A stretch of DNA of 64,000 nucleotides from Pseudomonas sp. 21 (lineage in GTDB: Bacteria > Pseudomonadota > Gammaproteobacteria > Pseudomonadales > Pseudomonadaceae), in contig NZ_JYOA01000008.1 in assembly GCF_000955805.1 (NCBI RefSeq), positions 65,693 to 129,692 on the forward strand. The letters are read 5' to 3'. Position 1 is the first letter of the stretch; each line of letters opens with the position of its first letter. Shown here in pieces: positions 8,347 to 18,120 of this stretch. Under the pieces are notes generated by a model. That model saw only the letters and a list, made by a program, of their open reading frames with translations, was not told the DNA's origin and did not search any database. A program made the translations under genes and the position numbers.

Positions 8347-11300
8347 TTGACGGCCTCCTGCTGATAGTCGTTGCCTTCGCCGTCGAGCCAGTCGACGCGG
8401 CGCATCTTGCGCACGATGACGAACTCGTCGCGGTTGGATCCCACGGTGCCGTAGTAGTTGAAGCCATAGGAGAGCTGCGCGTAGCCGCCGATCATGTGGG
8501 TCGGCTTGGGGCAGACCCGCGTGACCGAGTTGTGGATGCCGCCGCGCGTGCCGGTCATCTCCGAGCCCGGGATGTTCAGGATGCGTTCCTGGGCGTGGTA
8601 CATCATCGCCATGCCCGGGCGTACCCGCTGGCTCACCACCGCGCGGGCGGCGATGGCGCCGTTGGCGTTGTACAACTCGATCCAGTCGTTGTCGGAGACG
8701 CCGATGGAGCGGGCGTCGTCCTCGGACATCCAGACGATCGGCCCGCCGCGCGACAGGGTCTGCATCAGCAGGTTGTCGCTGTAGGTGGAGTGGATGCCCC
8801 ACTTCTGGTGCGGGGTCAGCCAGTTCAGGGCGATCTCCGGGTTGCCGTTGCTCTTGGGCGCGGCAACGCTGGCGGCGGCCTTGGTGTCGATGGGCGGCCG
8901 GTAGACCATCAGGCTTTCGCCGAAGGCGCGCATCCACGGGTGGTCCTGGTAGAACTGCTGGCGGCCGGTGACGGTGCGCCACGGGATCAGCTCATGCACG
9001 TTGGTGTAGCAGGCGTTGTAGCTCACGTGCTCGTCTTCCAGGCCCGACCAGGTGGGGCTGGAGATGATCTTGCGCGGCTGTGCGACGAGGTCGCGGAAGC
9101 GGATCTTTTCCTCTTCCTTGGGCTTGGCCAGGTGTGTGTGGTCGCGCCCGGTGATCTTCGACAGTGCCGCCCAGGCCTTCACGGCCACCTGGCCGTTGGT
9201 CTCCGGCGCCAGGGCGAGAATCATCTCGGCGGCGTCGATGGCCGAGGCGATCTTCGGCCGGCCCTCGGCGGAGCCTTCGAGCTTGCGGTAGTTGAGCTTG
9301 CCGAGCAGGTCGACTTCGGTTTCGGTGTTCCAGGCGATGCCCTTGCCGCCGTTGCCGATGGTGTCCAGCAGCGGGCCGACGGCGCTGAAGCGCTCGTAGG
9401 TTTCCGGGTAGTTGCGCTTGACCTCGATGAGCGAAGGCATGGTCTTGCCGGGGATCGCCTCGCACTCGCCTTTCTTCCAGTCCAGCACCTGCGGCTGTGC
9501 CAGCTCGCCGGGGCTGTCGTGCTGCAGGGGCAGGGTGACCAGGTCGGTTTCCTCACCGAGGTGGCCGACGCACAGGCGCGAGAACGCGCGGGCGATGCCG
9601 TCGTAGATCTGCCAGTCGCTGCGCGCTTCCCAGGCCGGGTCGGTGGCGGCGGTGAGGGGGTGGATGAAGGGGTGCATGTCCGACGTGTTGAGGTCGTCCT
9701 TTTCGTACCAGGTGGCGGTGGGCAGCACCACGTCCGAGTACAGGCAGGTGGTGGACATGCGGAAGTCCAGGGTGGTCAGCAGGTCGAGCTTGCCTTCGAT
9801 GGGCTCGTCCTTCCAGACGACCTCCTCGGGCTTCCTGCCGGTTTCGCCGAGGTCCTTGCCGAGCAGGCCGTTCTTGGTGCCCAGCAGGTACTTGAGCATG
9901 TACTCGTGGCCCTTGCCGGAGGAGCCGAGCAGGTTGGAGCGCCAGACGAACAGGTTGCGCGGGTGGTTCTGCGGGTTGTCCGGGTCTTCGCTGGCAAAGC
10001 GCAGCTGGCCGCTTTTCAGCTGTTCGACGGTGTAGTCCACCGTGCTCTTGCCGGCGGCCTGGGCGGCGGCGGCCAGGCGCAGTGGGTTGATGCTCAGTTG
10101 CGGTGCCGAGGGCAGCCAGCCCATGCGCTCGGCGCGCACGTTGAAGTCCACCAGGCTGCCGCTGAAGTCCTGCGGACGGGCGAGCGGGGAGAGCAGCTCC
10201 TTCACTTCCAGCTTCTCGTAGCGCCACTGGCTGGAGTGGTTGTAGAAGAACGAGGTGCCGTTCATGTGGCGCGGCGGGCGGTGCCAGTCGAGGGCGAAGG
10301 CCAGCGGTGTCCAGCCGGTCTGCGGGCGCAGCTTTTCCTGGCCGACGTAGTGCGACCAGCCGCCGCCGCTCTTGCCGATGCAACCGCAGAGGATGAGCAT
10401 GTTGATCAGCCCGCGGTAGTTCATGTCCATGTGGTACCAGTGGTTCATCCCGGCACCGACGATGATCATGGAGCGCCCGTGGGTCTTGTCGGCGTTCTGC
10501 GCGAACTCGCGGGCGATGCGGATCATCTGCGCCGCCGGCACCCCGGTGATCGCCTCCTGCCAGGCCGGGGTGTAGGGCTTCATCTGCCCGTAGTCGCTGG
10601 CGCCGTCGTCCTCGCCCGCGCCGCCGACGGTGGCTTGCAGGCCACGGTCGATGCCGTAGTTGGCGGCAGTCAGGTCGAACACGGTGACGGCCAGCACCTC
10701 GCGGCCATCGGCCAGTTTCAGGCGCTTGGCCGGCACGTGGTGGTAGATGACATCGCGCACCTTCACGTTGGGGAAGTGCTGGCGCTCGATGCCGCCGAAG
10801 TAGGGGAAGGCCACCCGCGCCACTTCGTCGTGCTGGCCGAGTTGCGACAGGCGCAGGCTGATTTCCTTGCCGTCGGCGTCGACCTGTTCCAGGTTCCAGT
10901 GGCCGCTCTCGCCCCAGCGGAAGCCGATGGCGCCGCGCGGTACCACCAGACGATCGCCGCTCTCGTCCCAGGCCACGGTCTTCCACTCGGGGTTGTTGGC
11001 CTGGGCGAGGTTGCCGTCGAAGTCGCTGGCGCGCAGTTGCTTGCCCGGCACCAGGCTGCCGTCGTCGCGCGGCTCCAGTTCCACGAGAATCGGCATGTCG
11101 GTGTAGCGGCGGATGTAGTCGGTGAAGTAGGCGCTGGGTTTCTCCAGGTGGAATTCCTTGAAGATCACATGGCCCATGGCGATGGCCAGCGCGGAGTCGG
11201 TGCCCTGCTTGGCGCTCATCCACTCGTCGCAGAGCTTGGAGATTTCCGCGTAGTCCGGGGTGATGGCGATGGTCTTGGTGCCCTTGTAGCGCACCTCGGT

Positions 11301-12104
11301 GAAGAAGTGCGCGTCGGGGGTACGGGTCTGCGGGACGTTGGAACCCCAGGCGATGATGTAGCCGGAGTTGTACCAGTCGGCGGACTCGGGCACGTCGGTC
11401 TGCTCGCCCCACACCTGCGGCGAGGCGGGCGGCAGGTCGCAGTACCAGTCATAGAAGGACAGGCACACGCCGCCGATCAGCGACAGGTAACGGGTGCCCG
11501 AGGCGTAGGAAACCATCGACATCGCCGGGATCGGCGAGAAGCCGACCACGCGGTCCGGGCCGTAGGTCTTCACGGTGTAGACGTTGGCGGCGGCGACCAG
11601 GGTCTGCATCTCGTCCCAATCGGCGCGCACGAATCCGCCACGGCCGCGGATGGACTTGTACTGCCTGGACTTCTGCGGGTCCTCGACGATGCTCGCCCAG
11701 GCCAGTACCGGGTCCTTGTGGGTCGCCAGCGCATCGCGCCAGAGCTGCACCAGCGCCTTGCGCACCATCGGGTATTTCAGCCGGTTGGCGCTGTACAGAT
11801 ACCAGGAGTAGCTGGCGCCGCGCGGGCAGCCACGGGGCTCGTGGTTGGGCAGGTCGGGGCGGGTGCGCGGGTAGTCGGTCTGCTGGGTTTCCCAGGTGAC
11901 CAGGCCGTTCTTCACATAGATCTTCCAGCTGCAGGAGCCGGTGCAGTTCACCCCGTGGGTCGAGCGGGCGATCTTGTCGAACTGCCAGCGCTGGCGATAG
12001 CCGTCTTCCCAGTCGCGGCTCTCATCGCGGGTTTCACCGTGGCCGCCGGCGAACTCCGGGGGACGCTTGACCAGGTAGCGCAGACGGTCGATGAAGAAGC
12101 TCAT
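8343..12104 (-). CDS. narG: respiratory nitrate reductase alpha subunit, molybdoenzyme
   Basis: 1253 residues, the catalytic subunit that reduces nitrate to nitrite at the bis-MGD molybdenum site on the cytoplasmic side. The N-terminal HGVNCTGSCSW block gives the His and Cys ligands of the FS0 cluster, and YNSGYIIAWGSN contains the region of the Mo-ligating Asp. Length is standard. AGGAGGAG lies seven bases before the start codon. It follows the transporter gene by 65 bases and overlaps narH by four. Confidence 0.98.
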   Translation of the reverse strand: MSFFIDRLRYLVKRPPEFAGGHGETRDESRDWEDGYRQRWQFDKIARSTHGVNCTGSCSWKIYVKNGLVTWETQQTDYPRTRPDLPNHEPRGCPRGASYSWYLYSANRLKYPMVRKALVQLWRDALATHKDPVLAWASIVEDPQKSRQYKSIRGRGGFVRADWDEMQTLVAAANVYTVKTYGPDRVVGFSPIPAMSMVSYASGTRYLSLIGGVCLSFYDWYCDLPPASPQVWGEQTDVPESADWYNSGYIIAWGSNVPQTRTPDAHFFTEVRYKGTKTIAITPDYAEISKLCDEWMSAKQGTDSALAIAMGHVIFKEFHLEKPSAYFTDYIRRYTDMPILVELEPRDDGSLVPGKQLRASDFDGNLAQANNPEWKTVAWDESGDRLVVPRGAIGFRWGESGHWNLEQVDADGKEISLRLSQLGQHDEVARVAFPYFGGIERQHFPNVKVRDVIYHHVPAKRLKLADGREVLAVTVFDLTAANYGIDRGLQATVGGAGEDDGASDYGQMKPYTPAWQEAITGVPAAQMIRIAREFAQNADKTHGRSMIIVGAGMNHWYHMDMNYRGLINMLILCGCIGKSGGGWSHYVGQEKLRPQTGWTPLAFALDWHRPPRHMNGTSFFYNHSSQWRYEKLEVKELLSPLARPQDFSGSLVDFNVRAERMGWLPSAPQLSINPLRLAAAAQAAGKSTVDYTVEQLKSGQLRFASEDPDNPQNHPRNLFVWRSNLLGSSGKGHEYMLKYLLGTKNGLLGKDLGETGRKPEEVVWKDEPIEGKLDLLTTLDFRMSTTCLYSDVVLPTATWYEKDDLNTSDMHPFIHPLTAATDPAWEARSDWQIYDGIARAFSRLCVGHLGEETDLVTLPLQHDSPGELAQPQVLDWKKGECEAIPGKTMPSLIEVKRNYPETYERFSAVGPLLDTIGNGGKGIAWNTETEVDLLGKLNYRKLEGSAEGRPKIASAIDAAEMILALAPETNGQVAVKAWAALSKITGRDHTHLAKPKEEEKIRFRDLVAQPRKIISSPTWSGLEDEHVSYNACYTNVHELIPWRTVTGRQQFYQDHPWMRAFGESLMVYRPPIDTKAAASVAAPKSNGNPEIALNWLTPHQKWGIHSTYSDNLLMQTLSRGGPIVWMSEDDARSIGVSDNDWIELYNANGAIAARAVVSQRVRPGMAMMYHAQERILNIPGSEMTGTRGGIHNSVTRVCPKPTHMIGGYAQLSYGFNYYGTVGSNRDEFVIVRKMRRVDWLDGEGNDYQQEAVK

Positions 12105-12169
12105 GTTTCTCCTCCTAATCTGTGCGCGCCACTAGAGCCAGCAGCGCAGCTCTCTAGCAACGCGACGCT

Positions 12170-14818
12170 TCAGCAACGCACTTCGGCATTGCCACGGGTG
12201 TAGAAGAACCAGGTCAGCGCGATACACAGCACGTAGAACACGATGAACCCGTAGAGCGCCCATTCCGGGCCTCCGGTGAGGTCGAACGAACTGCCGAACG
12301 ATTTCGGGATGAAGAAGCCGCCGTAGGCCGCCACCGCCGAGATGAAGCCCACCGCGGCGGCGGACTCCTTCTCGCTCTGCAGGCCCTGCTGCTCGGCGGG
12401 CAGGCCGGGGAACAGGCGTGGCGTCATGATCCGGAAGATCGCCGGGATCATCTGCGTGGTGCTGGCATTGCCCACGCCGGAGAAGAAGAACAGCAGCAGG
12501 AACATCGCCAGGAAGCCCCAGAAGGCACCCGGCTGGTCCTTGCCGGCGATGAAGAACAGCACGCCGCCGACGCACACGGCCATGGCGACGAACACCCAGA
12601 GGCTGATCCGCCCGCCGCCGAAGCGGTCCGCCAGGCCACCGGTGAAGGCGCGGGCCAGCGCCCCGATCAGGGGGCCGAGGAAGGCGAACTTGAGCACGTC
12701 GACGCCGGGGAACAGGTGCCCGGCCAGCAGCGGGAAACCGGCGGAGAAGCCGATGAAGCTGCCGAAGGTGCCCGTGTAGAGCACGCTCATCAGCCAGGTG
12801 TGCTTGCGCTTGAAGATCGCCATCTGGTCGGCGAAGGATGACTTGGCGCTGGCGATGTCGTTCATGCCGAACCAGGCGGCGATGGTCGCGATGACGATGA
12901 AGGGCACCCAGATGAAGCCGGCGTTCTGCAGCCACAGCGGTGTGCCGGCGGCGGTCATCTGCGGCTCGCCGCCCAGGCCGCCGAATACCGCCATGGTGAT
13001 GCACAGCGGTACGGCGAACTGCATGACGCTCACGCCCAGGTTGCCCAGCCCGGCGTTCAGGCCCATGGCCGCGCCCTTGGCCTGTTTGGGGAAGAAGAAC
13101 GAGATGTTCGCCATGCTCGAGGAGAAGTTGCCGCCGCCCAGGCCGCAGAGCAGGGCGAGGATCAGCATCACCAGGTACGGCGTGTTCGGATTCTGTACGG
13201 CGAAGCCGATCCACAGCGCCGGCAGCAGCAGCGATGCGGTGGACAGCGCCGTCCAGCGCCGGCCGCCGAAGATCGGCACCATGAAGCTGTAGAAGATGCG
13301 CAGCGTGGCGCCGGACAGGCCGGGCAGGGCGGCCAGCCAGAACAGCTGGTTGGCGCTGTAGTTGAAGCCCGCCAGCGGCAGCTTGGCCACCACCACCGAC
13401 CAGACCATCCAGATGGCGAAGGCCAGCAGCAGGTTGGGGATGGAAATCCACAGGTTGCGCGTGGCGATGCGCTTGCCGGTCTGCTCCCAGAACGCCGGGT
13501 CCTCGGGGTGCCATTCGCGCAGTACGAAGCTGCTGGGGGTGGAGAGTTCCGGCAGGTCGCGGGACGGGTTGCTTTCGGCCCATTCCACCCGCTCGGCCAT
13601 GCGGATCGCGTAGTGCATCCAGGCCAGCGCACCGGCGGCGATCAGGAACAGCAGCATGAAGCAGCTCTGCCAGATGCCGACCACGTCATTGAGCATGCCG
13701 AAGGTCAGCGGCAACAGGAAACCGCCCAGGCCGCCCATCATCCCCACCAGCCCGCCGACCACGCCGACATGCTGCGGGTAATAGGTGGGGATGTGCTTGA
13801 ACACCGCCGCCTTGCCCAGGGACATGAAGAAGCCCAGCACGATGATGATCGCCGCGAAGCCGATCAGCCCCAGGTGCATCGAGAACTCCACCTCGCCGCG
13901 TACGCCGGTGACGACATAGCGGGTCGGTGGATAGCTGAGCAGGAAGGTGCAGATCACCGACAGGCTCAGGGTCCAGTACATCACCCGGCGCGCGCCGTGG
14001 CGGTCCGACAGCCAGCCGCCGAGGATGCGGAACAGGGAGGCCGGCACGGTGTACAGCGCGGCGACGAAACCGGCGGCGGCCAGGCCCAGGCCGTACACCT
14101 CCATCAGGTAGTGCGGCAGCCACAGGGCCAGCGCCACGAAGGCACCGAAGACGAAGAAGTAGTAGAGCGAGAAGCGCCACACGCGCAGCTCGGCCAGCGG
14201 CGCCAGTTGCTCGGACAGCGGGATGGCCTTGGCCTGGCGGGTGGCGGCCTGCGGGTCGGTCTTGGCCAGCAGGATGAACAGGATGCCCATGGCGCCCAGC
14301 ACCAGGGCGTAGACCAGCGCGGCGCCGCGCCAGCCGAGGGCGAGCATCAGCAGCGGGGCGGCGAGGTTGGTCAGGCCGGCGCCGACGTTACCGGCGCCGA
14401 AGATACCCAGCGCGGTGCCCTGGCGCCCCGGTTCGAACCAGGTGGCGGTGTAGGCGGTGCCGACGATGAAGCCGCCGCCGGCCAGGCCCACGCCCAGGGC
14501 GGCCACCAGCAACATCGGGAAACTGTTGGCGAAGGTCAGCAGGTAGACGCAGACGGCCGACACCAGCATCAGCAGGCCGAACACCCAGCGGCCACCGTAG
14601 CGGTCGGTCCACAGGCCGAGGAAGATGCGCGAGATCGAGCCGGTCAGCACCGGCGTTGCCATCAGCAGGCCGAGCTGGGTATCGCTGAGGCCGAACTCGT
14701 TCTTGATCTGCAGGCCGAGGATGGAGAACAGCGTCCACACGGCGAAGCACAGGGTAAAGGCAAGGGTCGACAAGCCGAGGGCGCGATAGCGGTCGCCGGC
14801 TGGGATTGAAGTAGCCAT
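12170..14818 (-). CDS. narK: fused nitrate/nitrite transporter NarK1-NarK2
   Basis: 882 residues, twice the length of a single NarK, with about 24 membrane helices. The first half (about 1-420) is NarK1-like, with DRYGGRW after helix 2 and the GAGNVGAGLTN nitrate-signature stretch; the second half (about 450-882) is NarK2-like, with NAGLGNLGVSVMQ as its signature. NarK1-type domains are thought to take up nitrate with protons and NarK2-type domains to exchange nitrate for nitrite. In P. aeruginosa these are two genes; a natural fusion is known in Paracoccus. First gene of the nar operon, divergent from hemN. Confidence 0.93.
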   Translation of the reverse strand: MATSIPAGDRYRALGLSTLAFTLCFAVWTLFSILGLQIKNEFGLSDTQLGLLMATPVLTGSISRIFLGLWTDRYGGRWVFGLLMLVSAVCVYLLTFANSFPMLLVAALGVGLAGGGFIVGTAYTATWFEPGRQGTALGIFGAGNVGAGLTNLAAPLLMLALGWRGAALVYALVLGAMGILFILLAKTDPQAATRQAKAIPLSEQLAPLAELRVWRFSLYYFFVFGAFVALALWLPHYLMEVYGLGLAAAGFVAALYTVPASLFRILGGWLSDRHGARRVMYWTLSLSVICTFLLSYPPTRYVVTGVRGEVEFSMHLGLIGFAAIIIVLGFFMSLGKAAVFKHIPTYYPQHVGVVGGLVGMMGGLGGFLLPLTFGMLNDVVGIWQSCFMLLFLIAAGALAWMHYAIRMAERVEWAESNPSRDLPELSTPSSFVLREWHPEDPAFWEQTGKRIATRNLWISIPNLLLAFAIWMVWSVVVAKLPLAGFNYSANQLFWLAALPGLSGATLRIFYSFMVPIFGGRRWTALSTASLLLPALWIGFAVQNPNTPYLVMLILALLCGLGGGNFSSSMANISFFFPKQAKGAAMGLNAGLGNLGVSVMQFAVPLCITMAVFGGLGGEPQMTAAGTPLWLQNAGFIWVPFIVIATIAAWFGMNDIASAKSSFADQMAIFKRKHTWLMSVLYTGTFGSFIGFSAGFPLLAGHLFPGVDVLKFAFLGPLIGALARAFTGGLADRFGGGRISLWVFVAMAVCVGGVLFFIAGKDQPGAFWGFLAMFLLLFFFSGVGNASTTQMIPAIFRIMTPRLFPGLPAEQQGLQSEKESAAAVGFISAVAAYGGFFIPKSFGSSFDLTGGPEWALYGFIVFYVLCIALTWFFYTRGNAEVRC

Positions 14819-15275
14819 TCTGCACGCAGTCCCTTGAAGGTACCGTCAGCAACGGTTCGTTCCATCCAGCCGTGACGACGCCGGGGCAGGTCAGTGGTCA
14901 CCTGCGCTCGCGGGCATTGCCATTAGCCGAATCACGGTCAGTCTTGTGGCGTTTCTGGTTGTCTTGGCACTCGACGGTGCTGCAGAGGCTCAGCCTAGAC
15001 GCAGATCAAGGGGAATTCCAAAACCGGGCGGGATATTGCAGCGAACGTGCAGGGTTTGGCGTTTCGCTGTATGGAAATATAAATAACGATGGCCATTAGA
15101 TTGCCATTGTTTCGATCGGGCGGCCGCCATCAATCGGCAAATGCTGTACGAACGCGGAGATCAGTCCTGCGCGAGAGAACTTCTTGATCCTGCGCAGGAG
15201 GCGCGTAGCTTGAGCGGAGTATCGTGCGGCGGCGACTCGCAGCGACAGACTGCCAGCGCCTCAGGAGCCCGTGTC
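14819..15275. other. 457-bp divergent region between narK and hemN
   Basis: No coding sequence is convincing here. It holds the ANR/DNR-like site at 14996-15009 and an AT-rich stretch at 15075-15115 which could be an IHF-type bend or a distal promoter for the transporter gene. I found no clear NarL heptamer pair by eye. A sequence TTGATCCTGCGCAG near 15185 resembles only half of an FNR box. Confidence 0.5.
14996..15037 (+). promoter_or_regulatory. candidate ANR/DNR box with a correctly spaced -10 towards hemN
   Basis: TAGAC-GCAG-ATCAA (14996-15009), read on the other strand TTGAT-CTGC-GTCTA, matches the Pseudomonas ANR pattern TTGAT-N4-GTCAA at nine of ten positions. Its centre, placed at -41.5, puts the -10 hexamer at 15032-15037, where GATATT stands. 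This fits a class II ANR promoter for hemN with a long leader. On the narK side the matching position has no TATA-like hexamer. Confidence 0.5.
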
Positions 15276-16673
15276 ATGCCCGAATCGATGAGTTTCAACC
15301 GCGCGCTGGTGGAGAAGTACGACCGTCCCGGCCCGCGCTATACCTCCTATCCCACCGCGCCGCAGTTCCATGGCGCCTTCGCCGCCGACGACTACCGCGC
15401 GGCCGCCCAGCGCAGCAACCATCGCGGCACCGAGAGCGCGGCCAAGCCGCTCTCGGTGTACATCCATATCCCGTTCTGCAAGAGCCTCTGCTACTACTGC
15501 GCCTGCAACAAGATCATCACCCAGAAGACCCACCGCGCCGTGGAGTACCTGGATTACCTCAAGCGCGAGATCGCCATGCAGGCCGAACTCTTCGACGGCA
15601 CGCGCAAGCTCACCCAGCTGCACCTGGGCGGCGGGACACCGACCTACCTCACCAGCGAGCAGCTGGGCGAGGTGATGGACAGCCTGCGCGAGCACTTCAA
15701 CCTCGACGAGAGCGATGACCACGAGTTCTCCATCGAAGTCGACCCGCGCACCATCAGCCGCGAGCGTATTGCCGAGCTGCGCGCCCAGGGCTTCAACCGC
15801 CTGAGCTTCGGCGTGCAGGATTTCGACGAGCAGGTGCAGCAAGCGGTCAATCGAGTGCAGAGCGAACAGCAGGTCTTCGACCTGGTCGCGGCGGCCCGCG
15901 CGGCGAAGTTCAAGTCGGTTTCCGTGGACCTGATCTACGGCCTGCCGTTGCAGACGGTGGCGAGTTTCGACACCACGCTGGGCAAGATCATCGCCCTGCG
16001 TCCCGACCGCATCGCCGCCTACAGCTATGCCCACCTGCCCGAGCGGGTGCGCGCTCAACGGCTGATCCGCCGCGAGGACATGCCGCCCCCCGAGCGCAAA
16101 CTGGAGCTGCTGGAGTTGACCATCCAGCGCCTGACCGCGGCGGGCTATGTCTATATCGGCATGGACCACTTCGCCTTGCCGGACGATGAACTCACCGTGG
16201 CCCGCAGCAACGGCACCCTGCAACGCAACTTCCAGGGCTATTCGACCCACGCCGACTGCGACCTCATCGCCCTGGGCGTGTCGTCCATCAGCAAGGTCGG
16301 CGACACCTACGGGCAGAACGTGAAGGAGCTGTCGCAGTATTACGCGCGGATCAACGAAGGCTTGCTGCCGGTGCACAAGGGCTATCGCCTGACCGACGAC
16401 GACCGCCTGCGTCGCGAAGTGATCAGCGCGCTGATGTGCCATGGCCGGGTGGATTACGCGCCGCTGGAGGAGCGCCACGGCATTCGTTTTGGCGAGTACT
16501 TCGAAGGGGCGTTGCGGCAGTTGCAGGAGCAGGTTGGCGACGGCCTCATCGAACTGCACGACGACGCGCTGGTGCTGCTGCCCCAGGGCCAGCTGATGAT
16601 GCGCAGCGTGGCCATGGCCTTCGACGCCTACCTGGGCGGCGCGCAGCAGGAGCGCTTCTCGCGCACGATCTGA
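15276..16673 (+). CDS. hemN: oxygen-independent coproporphyrinogen III oxidase
   Basis: 465 residues, a radical-SAM enzyme that turns coproporphyrinogen III into protoporphyrinogen IX without oxygen, needed for heme under anaerobiosis. The cluster motif CKSLCYYCAC (C-x3-C-x2-C-x-C) near residue 65 is diagnostic of HemN proper rather than the HemW-like chaperones, as is GPRYTSYPTA at the N-terminus. The ATG at 15276 has AGGAG nine bases upstream; an earlier in-frame ATG at 15141 adds unrelated sequence. Placed head-to-head with the nar operon, where it would supply heme for NarI. A strong terminator follows. Confidence 0.95.
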   Translation: MPESMSFNRALVEKYDRPGPRYTSYPTAPQFHGAFAADDYRAAAQRSNHRGTESAAKPLSVYIHIPFCKSLCYYCACNKIITQKTHRAVEYLDYLKREIAMQAELFDGTRKLTQLHLGGGTPTYLTSEQLGEVMDSLREHFNLDESDDHEFSIEVDPRTISRERIAELRAQGFNRLSFGVQDFDEQVQQAVNRVQSEQQVFDLVAAARAAKFKSVSVDLIYGLPLQTVASFDTTLGKIIALRPDRIAAYSYAHLPERVRAQRLIRREDMPPPERKLELLELTIQRLTAAGYVYIGMDHFALPDDELTVARSNGTLQRNFQGYSTHADCDLIALGVSSISKVGDTYGQNVKELSQYYARINEGLLPVHKGYRLTDDDRLRREVISALMCHGRVDYAPLEERHGIRFGEYFEGALRQLQEQVGDGLIELHDDALVLLPQGQLMMRSVAMAFDAYLGGAQQERFSRTI

Positions 16674-16691
16674 TACTACAGCCGGATGCAA

Positions 16692-16725
16692 AACGGCCCG
16701 CCTTCGAGGCGGGCCGTTGCGTTTT
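16692..16725. terminator. bidirectional rho-independent terminator
   Basis: Perfect 12-bp arms AACGGCCCGCCT (16692-16703) and AGGCGGGCCGTT (16707-16718) with a TCG loop, followed by a short T-run on the plus strand and by TTTT on the minus strand. It lies between the convergent hemN and semialdehyde dehydrogenase genes and can end both. Confidence 0.88.
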
Positions 16726-16731
16726 CGGCGC

Positions 16732-18120
16732 TTAGCGGCGGTCGACCCACACGGTCTGCGCGTTGCAGAACTCGCGCACGCCGAAGTGCGACAGTTCGCG
16801 ACCGAAGCCGCTCTTCTTCACACCACCGAAACCGACCCGCGCGTCGCTGGCGCTGTAGCCATTGATGAACACGCCACCGACGTCCAGTTCGGCGGTCATC
16901 TGCCGGGCGCGGGCGAGGTCGGCGGTGAACACCGTGGCAGTCAGGCCGAAATCGCTGTCGTTGGCCAGCTCCAGCGCATGACGAGCGTCCTTCGCGCGGA
17001 TGATCGAGGCCACCGGGCCGAACAGCTCTTCACGGAACGAGGTCATGTCCGGGGTGACGTCGGCCAGCACGGTCGGCTGGTAGAAGTTGCCCGCGCCTTC
17101 CACCTTGCCACCACCCAGCAGCAGGGTGGCGCCTTCGGCCAGGGTGCGTTGCACCTGGTCGTCCAGTTCGTCGCGCAGGTCGAAGCGGGCCATCGGGCCG
17201 ACGTAGGTCTGCGCCAGGGTCGGATCACCCATCGTCATCTCGCGGGCCGCGGCGACGAAGCGCTCGGTGAAGGCGTCGGCGATGCTTTCCTCGATGATGA
17301 AGCGCTTGGCCGCGGCGCAGACCTGCCCGGAGTTCTGGAAGCGCCCGGCGACGGCGGCCTTCACGGCCACCTCGAGGTCGGCGTCGGCGAGCACGATGAA
17401 GGCGTCCGAGCCGCCCAGTTCCAGCACGCACTTCTTCAGCGCGGCACCCGCCTGGGCACCGATGGCGGAGCCGGCGCGCACGCTGCCGGTCACGGTGACA
17501 GCGGCGATGCGATCGTCGCGGATGGCCTGGGACACCAGGTCGTTACCGACGTTGATCACCTCGAAAACGCCCGCCGGGAAGTCTGCCTGCTGGAACGCCT
17601 GCAGCATCCCGTAGGCGCTGCCCATGACGTTCGGCGCATGCTTGAGTACATAGGTGTTGCCCGCCAGCAGCGCCGGCACTGCTCCGCGCAGTACCTGCCA
17701 GATCGGGAAGTTCCACGGCATCACCGCGAGGATCGGGCCCAGCGGGCGGTATTCGATCCAGGCGCGCTCGTGCTCCACGCTGGTCGGCTCCGGGGCGAGC
17801 ATCTGCGGGCCATTGGCGGCGTACCAGTCGCACAGGCCGGCGCACTTTTCCACCTCGCCACGGGCCTGGGTGATCGGCTTGCCCATTTCGGCGGTAATGG
17901 TGGCGGCGAGGGCATCGGCGTTGGCGCGCAAGGCCTGGCCCAGGCGTACCAGGGCGGCAGCGCGCTGGTCCAGCGGGGTGCGCTTCCAGGTGGCGTAGCC
18001 CTGGGCCGCGCGGGCCAGGGACTGCTCCAGGGCCTCGGCGGACTCGAAGGCGTAGCTGTCGATCACCTCGCCGTTGGCGGGGTTGCGGGAGATCGCGTGG
18101 GTCTGCGGGGTGATGCTCAT
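16732..18120 (-). CDS. sad: NAD(P)-dependent succinate semialdehyde dehydrogenase, Sad/YneI type
   Basis: 462 residues of the aldehyde dehydrogenase superfamily, oxidising succinate semialdehyde or similar aldehydes to the acid. MPWNFPIWQVLR (cofactor-binding region), LELGGSDAFIV with the general-base Glu, and GQVCAAAKRFI with the catalytic Cys are all present. The short length and the AAAKRF context fit the Sad (YneI) branch rather than the longer GabD. A LysR gene closely resembling PtrR (YneJ) is divergent from it, exactly as in E. coli, which supports the assignment. Start at 18120; upstream in-frame sequence has no family likeness. An exact substrate cannot be read from sequence. Confidence 0.88.
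   Translation of the reverse strand: MSITPQTHAISRNPANGEVIDSYAFESAEALEQSLARAAQGYATWKRTPLDQRAAALVRLGQALRANADALAATITAEMGKPITQARGEVEKCAGLCDWYAANGPQMLAPEPTSVEHERAWIEYRPLGPILAVMPWNFPIWQVLRGAVPALLAGNTYVLKHAPNVMGSAYGMLQAFQQADFPAGVFEVINVGNDLVSQAIRDDRIAAVTVTGSVRAGSAIGAQAGAALKKCVLELGGSDAFIVLADADLEVAVKAAVAGRFQNSGQVCAAAKRFIIEESIADAFTERFVAAAREMTMGDPTLAQTYVGPMARFDLRDELDDQVQRTLAEGATLLLGGGKVEGAGNFYQPTVLADVTPDMTSFREELFGPVASIIRAKDARHALELANDSDFGLTATVFTADLARARQMTAELDVGGVFINGYSASDARVGFGGVKKSGFGRELSHFGVREFCNAQTVWVDRR

Noticed and set aside
6787-8982. A longer narH reading (731 codons)
   Set aside because: The added N-terminus overlaps narG in another frame; the ATGA overlap at 8343-8346 and the family N-terminus fix the start at 8346.
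8496-12203. A 1235-codon open frame on the plus strand
   Set aside because: It is the exact antisense of narG, with Val/Ala/Gly/Arg/His-rich low-complexity translation typical of a GC-rich reverse frame. It has no ribosome site or domain.
15183-15200. TTGATCCTGCGCAG as a second ANR box for hemN
   Set aside because: Only the first half-site matches; the second half has two of five consensus bases.
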